Origin: Actinomycetota bacterium
GTDB lineage: Bacteria; Actinomycetota; Rubrobacteria; Rubrobacterales; Rubrobacteraceae
NCBI GenBank assembly: GCA_020200675.1
Contig: JAIVIG010000098.1
Coordinates: 1 to 5,212 of the forward strand
DNA length: 5,212 bases
Reading direction: 5' to 3'
Shown here one piece after another: positions 1-5,212 of the stretch. A model generated the notes under the pieces. It had not been told where the DNA came from. It saw nothing but the letters and a program-made list of their open reading frames with translations, and made no database searches. The stretch's first letter is position 1. Each line of letters opens with the position of its first letter. A program made the translations under genes and the position numbers.

Positions 1-1796
1 TCATCAAGCTCGCCGACCGGCTGCACAACATGAGGACGCTCGCCTATCTCAAGCGCGAGAACCAACTCAAAAAGGCGACGGAGACGCTGGAGATCTACGC
101 GCCCCTGGCCCACCGGCTGGGTATCTACTCGGTGAAGTGGGAGCTGGAGGACCTCGCCTTCGCTACGCTCCACCCGAGGCGCTACGAGGAGATAAAGCGG
201 CTCGTGGCGGCTCGTAGGGCCGACCGGGAGTCGTTCATCAGCGCCACGGCCGAGGAGCTCAAGAAGCACCTTACGGAGGCCGGGGTGGACGCCGAGGTCA
301 AGGGGCGGGTCAAGCACTTCTACTCCATCTACAACAAGATGGTGCGCCGCAACAAGGAATTTAACGAGATCTACGATCTCACGGGTTTGCGCATCGTCGT
401 GGACAACGTGCGGGACTGTTACGGTACTCTGGGCGTGGTCCACTCGGCGTGGAAGCCGATACCGGGGCGCTTCAAGGACTACATCGCGATGCCCAAGTTC
501 AACATGTACCAGTCGCTGCACACGACGGTCATGTCCAACGAGGGGAAGTTGCTTGAGATACAGATCCGGACGCGCGAGATGGATACGATCGCGGAGTTCG
601 GCATCGCCGCCCACTGGATGTACAAGCACGGGCTGAAGGACAGCCAGGTCGACAGGTTGACGTGGCTGAAGAGCATGATGGAGTGGCAGAAGGAGACGAC
701 CGACGCCGCCGAGTTCATGGAGTCTTTGAAGGGTGAGCTGGTCGCCGACGAGGTCTACGTCTTCACGCCGAAGGGCGACGTGATGAGCCTGCCCAGCGGG
801 GCGACGCCGATAGACTTCGCCTACCACGTCCACACCGAGGTCGGGCACCGCACCGTAGGGGCCAGGGTGAACGACAGAATAGTGCCGCTCGACTCCGAAC
901 TCGTCTCCGGCGACCGCGTGGAGATCATCACCGGCAAGGCGCTAAAGCCGAGCCGGGACTGGCTCGCCGTGGTCCAGAGCGGACGTGCGCGCAATAAGAT
1001 CCGCCAATTCTTCAACAAGGCCGACTGGGAGGACAACCTCTCCCTGGGGCGCGAGAAGGTCGCGTTGTTGCTCAAGAAGCAGCGGGTCGAGAGGGACAAG
1101 GTCCCGGCCGAAGTCTGGGAGCAGGTCGCCGCCAGCGTCAACTACACGACGGCGGAAGACATGCTCGCCGCCGTGGGCCTCGGCGCGGTCTCCGCGGAGA
1201 ACGTGGCTCACCGGGTCGTGGAGAAGGTCCAGCCCAAAGAAGAAGAAGAGGAGCGTCCGAACGGGTCGCGCAGTCCGGCGCTCGTCCCTCTGCCCCTGCC
1301 GGAGACCGAAGAAGGGACCGACTCGGAGACGGGGGTGCGGGTCGTCGGGTCGAGCGGGATCCTCACGCGCCTGGCCCGCTGCTGCAGCCCGATGCCCGGC
1401 GACGACATCGTCGGCTACGTCTCTTTGGGCCGCGGCGTCGTGGTGCATGCGGCGGGATGCACGAACGCCCGGGCGTTGAAGGCGCGCGATCCGGATCGGT
1501 TCGTCGAGGTCGAGTGGGCGCAGGGCAAGGGGAGGCTCTTTACGGTGGAGCTGCTCGTCGAGGCGCTGGACCGGATGCACCTCCTCAAGGACATAACCTC
1601 GACCATCTCCGACGCGGGGGTGAGCATCCTCTCGGCCAGGGTGGATACCATCGAGGACCGGACGGCGTTGAGCCGGTTCGCGTTCAAGGCCGCGAGCCTG
1701 GCCCACGTCGAGGAGATCATACGCAAGATAAGGGGCGTCCCCGACGTCTACGACGTCCGCCGGGTCTCCCGCGACGGCACGCCGCTCGACCACTGA
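1..1796 (+). CDS. rel: Bifunctional-type (p)ppGpp synthetase/hydrolase (RelA/SpoT family), 5' end outside window
   Basis: This cytoplasmic stringent-response enzyme makes (p)ppGpp from ATP and GDP/GTP and, in this subclass, also hydrolyses it. The reading frame is open from base 3, so the N-terminal part lies to the left (roughly 140-150 residues by comparison with family lengths). The first visible residues, KLADRLHNMRT, are the last conserved motif of the HD hydrolase domain. Numbering from the Met at base 30, the synthetase domain spans about 90-200. It has YDLTGLR (D116) and EIQIRT (E176), matching the Mg-binding acids, and YQSLHTT at 160-166. RFKD at 147-150 is the RXKD signature of bifunctional rather than synthetase-only enzymes. 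A TGS domain follows (about 240-303), then a helical region. Next come an acidic/proline-rich linker (about 402-436), a CC...H...C zinc-finger-like domain (C451, C452, H473, C477) and a C-terminal ACT domain (about 503-580). It is the first visible gene of the operon. Family assignment is certain; hydrolase activity is inferred because most of the HD domain is not visible. Confidence 0.97.
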   Translation, partial: IKLADRLHNMRTLAYLKRENQLKKATETLEIYAPLAHRLGIYSVKWELEDLAFATLHPRRYEEIKRLVAARRADRESFISATAEELKKHLTEAGVDAEVKGRVKHFYSIYNKMVRRNKEFNEIYDLTGLRIVVDNVRDCYGTLGVVHSAWKPIPGRFKDYIAMPKFNMYQSLHTTVMSNEGKLLEIQIRTREMDTIAEFGIAAHWMYKHGLKDSQVDRLTWLKSMMEWQKETTDAAEFMESLKGELVADEVYVFTPKGDVMSLPSGATPIDFAYHVHTEVGHRTVGARVNDRIVPLDSELVSGDRVEIITGKALKPSRDWLAVVQSGRARNKIRQFFNKADWEDNLSLGREKVALLLKKQRVERDKVPAEVWEQVAASVNYTTAEDMLAAVGLGAVSAENVAHRVVEKVQPKEEEEERPNGSRSPALVPLPLPETEEGTDSETGVRVVGSSGILTRLARCCSPMPGDDIVGYVSLGRGVVVHAAGCTNARALKARDPDRFVEVEWAQGKGRLFTVELLVEALDRMHLLKDITSTISDAGVSILSARVDTIEDRTALSRFAFKAASLAHVEEIIRKIRGVPDVYDVRRVSRDGTPLDH

Positions 1797-1800
1797 CCCC

Positions 1801-1807
1801 GGAGGAG
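1801..1807 (+). promoter_or_regulatory. Ribosome binding site of the metallo-hydrolase gene
   Basis: GGAGGAG lies six bases before the ATG at 1814, in the 17-nt gap after the rel stop. It decides the start: the same frame stays open far upstream inside rel (back to about 1457), but that extension is only a shadow of rel, and the protein aligns with its family from 1814. Confidence 0.88.
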
Positions 1808-1813
1808 ACACAG

Positions 1814-2392
1814 ATGACCGAGATAGAGCAGGCCCGCCTCGACATGGGCGGCTTCGAGGTCAACGCCTACGTCGTCCACGCCCCGGAGGGAGACCTGATC
1901 GTGGACGCCGGGGCCGAACCCGAGAAGATACTCGCCCGGGTCCGAAAGCCCGTCGCGGCCATCCTGATCACGCACGGACACCGGGACCACGTGGGGGCTC
2001 TCGACGCGGTGCGCCGCGTCACGGAAGCCCCGGTCTACGCCCATCCGGCCGACGCCGAAGACGCGGGCGTCACGGACTACGAACCCTTGAGAGACGGGCA
2101 GGACCTCGTGATGGCCGGGGAGACCTTTCACGTGCTGCACACACCGGGGCACTCGCCCGGCTCGGTGACGTTCGTGGTGAGGCGCGATCAGATCGTGGGC
2201 GACCTGATCCTGCCGGGCAGCGTGGGCCGAACGGACATCTCGGGGGCTTCCTGGGAGGAGATCGAGGTATCCGTGAGAAAGGTGATGCCTTTCTGGGACG
2301 GCACGACGCGCCTCTTCGCGGGACACGGGCCCGTCCTGCACGCGATGGAGGAGCTGGAGACGAACCCGTACCTGCCCCTGGGAGTGGTGTGA
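1814..2392 (+). CDS. Glyoxalase-II-like metallo-beta-lactamase-fold hydrolase
   Basis: This 192-residue single-domain hydrolase of the metallo-beta-lactamase superfamily is probably cytoplasmic, as no signal peptide is seen. The full set of dinuclear metal ligands is present: THGHRDH with H54, H56, D58 and H59, then H113 in TPGHSPGS, D130 in VGDLIL, and H171 in AGHGP. The stretch GDLILPGSVGRTD (129-141) is typical of the short YcbL/GloC-type glyoxalase II branch, which cleaves S-lactoylglutathione-like thioesters in characterised members. Actinobacteria usually lack glutathione, so the real substrate may be another thioester; that is inference. Genes of this type often sit between rel and hisS, as here. 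The stop codon overlaps the hisS GTG start, which suggests coupled translation. All catalytic residues are intact. Fold and metal site are secure; substrate is unknown. Confidence 0.93.
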   Translation: MTEIEQARLDMGGFEVNAYVVHAPEGDLIVDAGAEPEKILARVRKPVAAILITHGHRDHVGALDAVRRVTEAPVYAHPADAEDAGVTDYEPLRDGQDLVMAGETFHVLHTPGHSPGSVTFVVRRDQIVGDLILPGSVGRTDISGASWEEIEVSVRKVMPFWDGTTRLFAGHGPVLHAMEELETNPYLPLGVV

Positions 2393-3669
2393 CCTACAGG
2401 AGCCCGAGGGGCACCTACGACGTCTACCCGGGCGGCGGGCAGAGCCAGGAGCCGCACGAGCGGCCGGAGCTGTGGGCGTGGGCCGAGGGCGTCGCCCGCG
2501 ACTTCTTCCGCCGGTACAACTACACGGAGGTGCGGACGCCCGTATTCGAGGAGGCGCAGCTCTTTATCCGGAGCGTCGGAGAGGCGTCGGATATCGTTCG
2601 CAAGGAGATGTTCGTCTTCCATGACCAGGGCGGGCGAGAGCTGAGCTTGAGGCCGGAGGGGACCGCGGGCGTCGTGCGCGCGTACATCGAGCACGGGCTC
2701 TACAAGCTCGCCCAGCCGGTGAAGATATGGTACATGGGCCCGATGTTCCGCCACGAGCGCCAGCAGAAGGGCCGCTACCGCCAGCACGTGCAGATAGGGA
2801 CCGAGGTTCTGGGATCCGCCGATCCGCTGGTGGACGTAGAGGTGATCTCGCTTCTCTATGCCATCCACCAGGCGCTCGGCGTGAAGGACGAACTGGTCTA
2901 CCTGAACAACCTCGGCGACCTCGAAACGAGGCGGCGCTACGTCCCCGAGCTGCGACGATACCTCGATGAGCACGAGTCCGAGCTCGACCCGGACTCGAAG
3001 GCCCGCATCGAGACGAACCCCCTGCGTACCTTCGACTCCAAGGACAAGAACACCCAGGCCCTACTCGCCGAAGCGCCAAAGGTCGGGGACTTCCTGAGCG
3101 AGGAGGCGACCGGGTACTTCGACGCGGTCAAGGGAGGGCTGGAGGCGGTCGGGGTGCCGTACGCGGTCGACGAGCGGCTCGTTCGGGGGCTCGACTACTA
3201 CACCATGACGGTCTTCGAGGCGAAGAGCGCGGCTCTCGGGGCGCAGGACACGGTGGGGGGCGGGGGACGCTACAACGACCTCGTCGAGGAGCTCGGCGGG
3301 CCCGATATGCCCGGCATCGGGTTCGGGACCGGGGTCGAGCGCATCTTGCTCGCCGCGAACGCCCCGGAAGAGGGAGCGAAGCTGGACGTCTTCTTCGTCA
3401 CCCTCGCACCCGAGGCTCGTCTGCCGGCCTTCCGCCTGGCGGGCGCTCTGCGCGCCGAGGGGCTCGCCTGCGACCTCGACTACGCCGACCGGAGCGCCAA
3501 GGGACAGTTCAGGCAGGCCGACCGGGCCGGCGCCCGCTACGCGGTCGTCATCGGTGACGAGGAGCTTGCGGCCGGAGTCTGCTCCCTGCGAGACATGACA
3601 ACCGGCGAGCAGCGGACGGTTCCCGTCGCGGAGGGGACGGAGGAGTTGCTCCGGGCTCTTGGCGCCTGA
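2389..3669 (+). CDS. hisS: Histidyl-tRNA synthetase
   Basis: This class II aminoacyl-tRNA synthetase (426 residues, normal length) charges tRNA-His with histidine using ATP. It starts YRSPRGTYDVYPGG, matching the family's PRGTxD N-terminus. RPEGT is at 88-92, and motif 2 is at 120-135 (FRHERQQKGRYRQ). The histidine-specific block LVRGLDYYT (264-272) carries catalytic Arg266, the counterpart of E. coli Arg259. GGGRYNDLV follows at 291-299, and motif 3, GIGFGTGVERIL (309-320), has Arg318. The C-terminal anticodon-binding domain runs from about 333 to 426. The start is GTG, overlapping the upstream stop as GTGA (2389-2392), with a weak GGGAG four bases before it, so translation probably depends on coupling. 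Motif 2 departs from the usual ERPQxGRxRxF at Q125 (for Pro) and H133 (for Phe). No T-box or leader precedes the gene, so it is likely expressed from a promoter upstream of the window. Confidence 0.97.
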   Translation: MTYRSPRGTYDVYPGGGQSQEPHERPELWAWAEGVARDFFRRYNYTEVRTPVFEEAQLFIRSVGEASDIVRKEMFVFHDQGGRELSLRPEGTAGVVRAYIEHGLYKLAQPVKIWYMGPMFRHERQQKGRYRQHVQIGTEVLGSADPLVDVEVISLLYAIHQALGVKDELVYLNNLGDLETRRRYVPELRRYLDEHESELDPDSKARIETNPLRTFDSKDKNTQALLAEAPKVGDFLSEEATGYFDAVKGGLEAVGVPYAVDERLVRGLDYYTMTVFEAKSAALGAQDTVGGGGRYNDLVEELGGPDMPGIGFGTGVERILLAANAPEEGAKLDVFFVTLAPEARLPAFRLAGALRAEGLACDLDYADRSAKGQFRQADRAGARYAVVIGDEELAAGVCSLRDMTTGEQRTVPVAEGTEELLRALGA

Positions 3670-3694
3670 TCCGGGACCGGAAGATACGGTGGAG

Positions 3695-4438
3695 ATGCCG
3701 GCTACGGACGTACCGGAGAGCCTGGTAACGGCGCTACGCAACGCCCGAAACATCGCCGTCCTCACCGGCTCCGGCATCTCCGCCGAGAGCGGCGTCCCGA
3801 CCTTCCGCGACGCCCAGACCGGCCTCTGGGCCCGCTACGACCCCATGGAACTCGCCACCCCCGAGGCTTTCGAGCGCGACCCGCGCCTGGTGTGGGAATG
3901 GTACGCCTGGCGCCGCGAGCTTGTAGAGAAGGCCGCCCCCAACCCCGGTCACGAGGCGCTCGCCGAACTCGAAAGCCGCGTCCCGGACTTCGAACTCCTC
4001 ACCCAGAACGTCGACGGCCTGCACCGGCGGGCCGGTAGCCGGAACGTAATAGAGTTGCACGGCAACATCATGCGCTCTAAATGCTCCGTCGAAGACGTGC
4101 TGGTCGAGCCTCGCGAAGACGACACCGGGGTACCGCCCTCCTGTCCGGGCTGCGGCGCTTTCTTGCGTCCCGACGTGGTCTGGTTCGGGGAGATACTGCC
4201 GGCCGGAGCGCTCGAAAAAGCATTTGATGCGGCTCGCGACTGTGACGTCTTCTTCTCCATCGGCACCTCCGGGCTCGTGCAGCCTGCAGCCTCGCTGGCC
4301 TTCGAGGCGATGCGACAGGGAGCCGTGGTCGTAGAGGTCAACCCGGATGACACGCCGCTGACTAGGCACGCTGAGTACGCGTTGCGGGGTTCGGCGGGCG
4401 AGGTGTTACCGGCGTTGGTGAGGGTCGCCTACGGGTAG
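3695..4438 (+). CDS. cobB: Sir2-family NAD+-dependent protein deacylase, class III-like
   Basis: This sirtuin (247 residues from the ATG) removes acyl groups from lysines using NAD+, giving nicotinamide and O-acyl-ADP-ribose. The NAD-binding motif GSGISAESGVPTFRD is at 25-39, TQNVDGLH at 103-110, and catalytic His122 is in LHGNI. VVWFGE is at 161-166, GTSGLVQPA at 190-198, and VEVNPDD at 213-219. Y70 and R73 (WYAWRR) match the Tyr-x-x-Arg pair that lets SIRT5 and E. coli CobB bind succinyl or malonyl lysine, so desuccinylase/demalonylase activity is likely. The zinc site shows only three cysteines (C130, C150, C153); as I recall, E. coli CobB also has a single Cys in its first half. The start is uncertain. 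I chose ATG 3695; GTG 3689 is in frame with GGAAGA (3679-3684) better spaced before it, and TTG 3659 would overlap hisS. The 25-nt gap to hisS makes it the probable last gene of the operon. Confidence 0.93.
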   Translation: MPATDVPESLVTALRNARNIAVLTGSGISAESGVPTFRDAQTGLWARYDPMELATPEAFERDPRLVWEWYAWRRELVEKAAPNPGHEALAELESRVPDFELLTQNVDGLHRRAGSRNVIELHGNIMRSKCSVEDVLVEPREDDTGVPPSCPGCGAFLRPDVVWFGEILPAGALEKAFDAARDCDVFFSIGTSGLVQPAASLAFEAMRQGAVVVEVNPDDTPLTRHAEYALRGSAGEVLPALVRVAYG

Positions 4439-4453
4439 CGCGACTACTCGCGC
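4438..4453 (+). terminator. Possible hairpin at the end of the sirtuin gene
   Basis: GCGCGA-CTAC-TCGCGC forms a perfect six-base-pair, all-but-one G:C stem with a four-base loop, starting on the last base of the sirtuin stop codon. Position and stability fit a transcription end for the operon. No T-run follows (the next bases are CGCATGCGCC), so it is not a classical intrinsic terminator and could be chance in GC-rich DNA. Confidence 0.35.
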
Positions 4454-4559
4454 CGCATGCGCCTGTACCTGTAGAACATTATGGAGACGATAATGCTGGA
4501 GGCGCGACGCCCCCTGCCTTGTCTTGCTCGTCGCTGGGCATAGGCTCTTACCCTCCTCA
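4439..4559. other. Intergenic stretch without a recognisable gene
   Basis: This lies between the sirtuin stop and the decayed cupin. The minus strand stays open through it (ending at 4444) with a very Arg-rich, low-complexity translation that resembles no family I know and is simply the out-of-frame run-on of the cupin head. It holds one symmetrical sequence, described separately. No promoter or RNA gene is evident. Confidence 0.5.
4477..4495. repeat. Inverted repeat, operator-like (CATTAT-N7-ATAATG)
   Basis: This 19-base perfect inverted repeat has six-base arms, CATTAT (4477-4482) and ATAATG (4490-4495), around GGAGACG. The arms are A+T-rich in a G+C-rich setting. Length and symmetry fit a dimeric regulator such as a TetR-type protein, but no promoter or target gene is attached to it now. 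It may be a leftover operator or chance. Confidence 0.35.
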
Positions 4560-4725
4560 CTAGATCAAAGCTGGTATGCCCGGCTCGAGCTCGAAGTAAA
4601 CGACCGCCGTGCTCTTGGTCCCTCTCCCCAGGAAAAAGGGGGAAGTTGACCTTGAGTCGCATCGTCGGGTCGTTCTCGTACCAAACCTCGAGCAACTCGA
4701 GCTGGTCGATCCTTTCAGCAATCAC
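4560..4725 (-). pseudogene. Cupin-domain protein, N-terminal remnant with frameshift and truncation
   Basis: On the minus strand a GTG at 4725-4723 begins a protein whose residues 13-31 read EVWYENDPTMRLKVNFPLF, like the start of small single-domain actinobacterial cupins. The frame then runs into nonsense, but one base over (after the T5/C5 tract, plus-strand 4631-4642) the family sequence resumes as GRGTKSTAVVYFELEPG. Removing one base from the tract joins the two as FPLFLGRGTKSTAVVYFELEPG-like continuity. The shifted frame stops at TAG (4562-4560) after PGIPALI, where an intact cupin would continue with its metal-binding HxH motif and C-terminal barrel. At most about 55 of the roughly 110 residues expected remain, and no metal ligands. 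Even if the frameshift were a sequencing error, the gene would still be broken. Cupin identity is from remembered family pattern; the broken state is seen directly. Confidence 0.72.
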
Positions 4726-4731
4726 TTTTCT

Positions 4732-4737
4732 CTCCTT
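4732..4737 (-). promoter_or_regulatory. Ribosome binding site of the cupin remnant
   Basis: On the minus strand AAGGAG stands six bases before the GTG at 4725. This supports the idea that the remnant keeps its original translation start and was once a real gene. Just upstream the sequence becomes the coding tail of another gene on the opposite strand, so the original promoter seems to be gone. Confidence 0.6.
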
Positions 4738-4740
4738 CTG

Positions 4741-4875
4741 CTGTCGATTCTGCGAGCCCTCTGCCGGGCCGAGGTCTACCGGGAGCTGGTGGATGAGTCG
4801 GGGTGGTCCCCCGACGAGTACGAAGCTTGGCTGGCCGACTCCCTCAAAGGTCAGTTGTTGCCGCGAAGGAGTTGA
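4741..4875 (+). pseudogene. C-terminal tail fragment, probably of a TetR-family regulator
   Basis: The plus-strand frame ending at TGA 4875 reads LRALCRAEVYRELVDESGW, then SPDEYEAWLADSLKGQLL, then PRRS. The pattern of (A/S)-E-x-Y-R-x-L-V-x-E-x-G-W-S-P-x-x-Y-E-x-W-L-A-x-x-L is one I associate with the end of the ligand-binding domain of actinobacterial TetR-type regulators. Only about 40 residues are recognisable. No helix-turn-helix part and no start codon with a ribosome binding site occur before it. Upstream of about 4741 the same frame is merely antisense to the cupin remnant (open back to 4609 but without family character). The natural-looking stop suggests the true C-terminus is kept. 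Assignment to TetR is by memory of sequence style and is moderate; that it is a fragment is more certain. Confidence 0.5.
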
Positions 4876-4980
4876 ACTTCATTGAAGGTCTCTTCTACTC
4901 ACTTTGTGAATAAGGGCAAGAAGAAGGACCGAGCACAACCTCGACCCTTCCCAAAAATCTCAGTTACCGTGCTCTCTGCT
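4876..4980. other. Short A+T-richer spacer between two converging gene ends
   Basis: It separates the plus-strand TetR-like tail (stop at 4875) from the minus-strand isomerase-like gene (stop at 4981). About half its bases are G+C, well below the operon. It has a small palindrome CTTCATTGAAG (4877-4887) and distant GAGCAC/GTGCTC arms, but no convincing terminator stem followed by T-residues for either strand. Confidence 0.5.
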
Positions 4981-5212
4981 TTAGCGCACTCGCTCCTGGA
5001 GCCTCTGGCTCATCGCTCGGCTCCGCTCAAGCATAGTACTTGTAGATATCAAAGGCTTTACGTCAACCTTTACTAATCCCCAGTGAGGCAAGCTAGTTAC
5101 TAGCTGGTCTACCTCGTCGCTTGAGTCGGCATCGACAATGAAGACGCCACCCCTCGCAGCGGTATAGCCACCGCCGTGAATCGTTCCTTCTTGTTCCCAT
5201 TGAGCAAGTTTC
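4981..5212 (-). CDS. Muconolactone-isomerase-like (ferredoxin-like fold) protein, N-terminus outside window
   Basis: Reading the minus strand from base 5211 gives 76 codons ending in TAA (4983-4981), with no in-window start supported. It begins KLAQWEQEGTIHGGG, continues ARGGVFIVDADSSDEVDQLV, then TSLPHWGLVKVDVKPL, and ends with a basic, helical tail. The GGVFIVDADS...LP.WGL...DV.PL pattern matches small muconolactone delta-isomerase-like proteins, which form compact alpha-beta dimers or oligomers. True muconolactone isomerase works in the catechol branch of beta-ketoadipate breakdown, but many relatives are uncharacterised, so no substrate is assigned. If the family's usual size of about 90-100 residues applies, only some 15-25 residues are missing. 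The visible part has no stop or frameshift. Codons are more A/T-ended (CTA, GTA, TTA) than in the operon, suggesting different ancestry. Whether the gene is whole cannot be judged here. Confidence 0.62.
   Translation of the reverse strand, partial: KLAQWEQEGTIHGGGYTAARGGVFIVDADSSDEVDQLVTSLPHWGLVKVDVKPLISTSTMLERSRAMSQRLQERVR

Noticed and set aside
942..1811. 289-codon open frame on the minus strand across rel
   Set aside because: It is wholly antisense to conserved Rel domains. Its Arg/Asp/Val/Gly-rich translation is typical of the shadow frame of a GC-rich gene, and no family pattern is seen.
1457..1813. Upstream extension of the metallo-hydrolase frame
   Set aside because: It overlaps the Rel ACT domain in another frame and has no family character; the ribosome binding site at 1801-1807 points to ATG 1814.
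3061..3777. Long minus-strand frames opposite hisS and the sirtuin (also 2188-2973 and 3734-4369)
   Set aside because: They are shadows of well-supported genes with low-complexity translations.
4479..4541. 20-codon minus-strand mini-ORF with AGGAGGG (4551-4557) nine bases before its ATG
   Set aside because: The ribosome-binding-site-like sequence is striking, but the peptide is short, resembles nothing known and lies in decayed sequence; chance is likelier.
4926..4975. GAGCAC ... GTGCTC arms with a T5 tract on the minus strand, considered as a terminator
   Set aside because: The arms are about 30 bases apart and the T-tract lies inside the loop, not after the stem.
4882..5076. 64-codon plus-strand frame starting at a TTG
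   Set aside because: It lacks a ribosome binding site, has no family likeness and overlaps the better-supported isomerase-like frame on the other strand.
5091..5105. 15-base palindrome AGCTAGT-T-ACTAGCT
   Set aside because: It falls inside the conserved part of the isomerase-like coding frame (QLVTSL), so it is more likely a coding coincidence than an operator or attachment site.
4439..5212. Searched for insertion-sequence ends, transposase pieces, tRNA-based attachment sites and CRISPR repeats to explain the rearranged segment
   Set aside because: No terminal inverted repeats, target duplications, transposase motifs, tRNA-like folds or regularly spaced repeats were visible.

Overview
The window looks like chromosome of a GC-rich actinobacterium. 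The protein-coding part is strongly GC-rich (hand counts: 39/60 G+C at 1561-1620 and 45/60 at 3241-3300). It also uses ATA and AGG codons freely among GC-rich codons, a mix I associate with Rubrobacter and relatives. The genus is an inference from codon style and protein character, not from a marker gene.

Bases 1-4438 hold four closely packed plus-strand genes, probably one operon. They are a bifunctional-type (p)ppGpp synthetase/hydrolase cut by the left window edge (rel), a glyoxalase-II-like metallo-beta-lactamase hydrolase, histidyl-tRNA synthetase (hisS), and a class-III-like sirtuin deacylase. Gaps are 17 nt, a 4-nt GTGA overlap, and 25 nt. The theme is amino-acid and translation status: Rel makes and degrades the stringent alarmone, HisRS charges tRNA-His, and the sirtuin couples protein acylation to NAD+. 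The rel - MBL - hisS order is common in bacteria. The sirtuin sits where aspS is often found.

Bases 4439-5212 are different. G+C falls (31/60 at 4921-4980, 25/60 at 5041-5100), no full gene fits, and three gene pieces can be read. They are (i) the N-terminal third of a minus-strand cupin, with a good ribosome binding site, a one-base frameshift in a homopolymer tract, and then loss of the rest; (ii) a plus-strand C-terminal tail resembling an actinobacterial TetR-type regulator, starting almost exactly where the cupin's ribosome binding site ends; (iii) the minus-strand C-terminal 76 residues of a muconolactone-isomerase-like protein that enters from the right edge. The cupin/TetR junction reads like the scar of a deletion between divergently transcribed genes.

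I see no CRISPR array, tRNA, rRNA, insertion sequence or phage gene, and nothing that amounts to a new system. The most informative part is the decayed right end.
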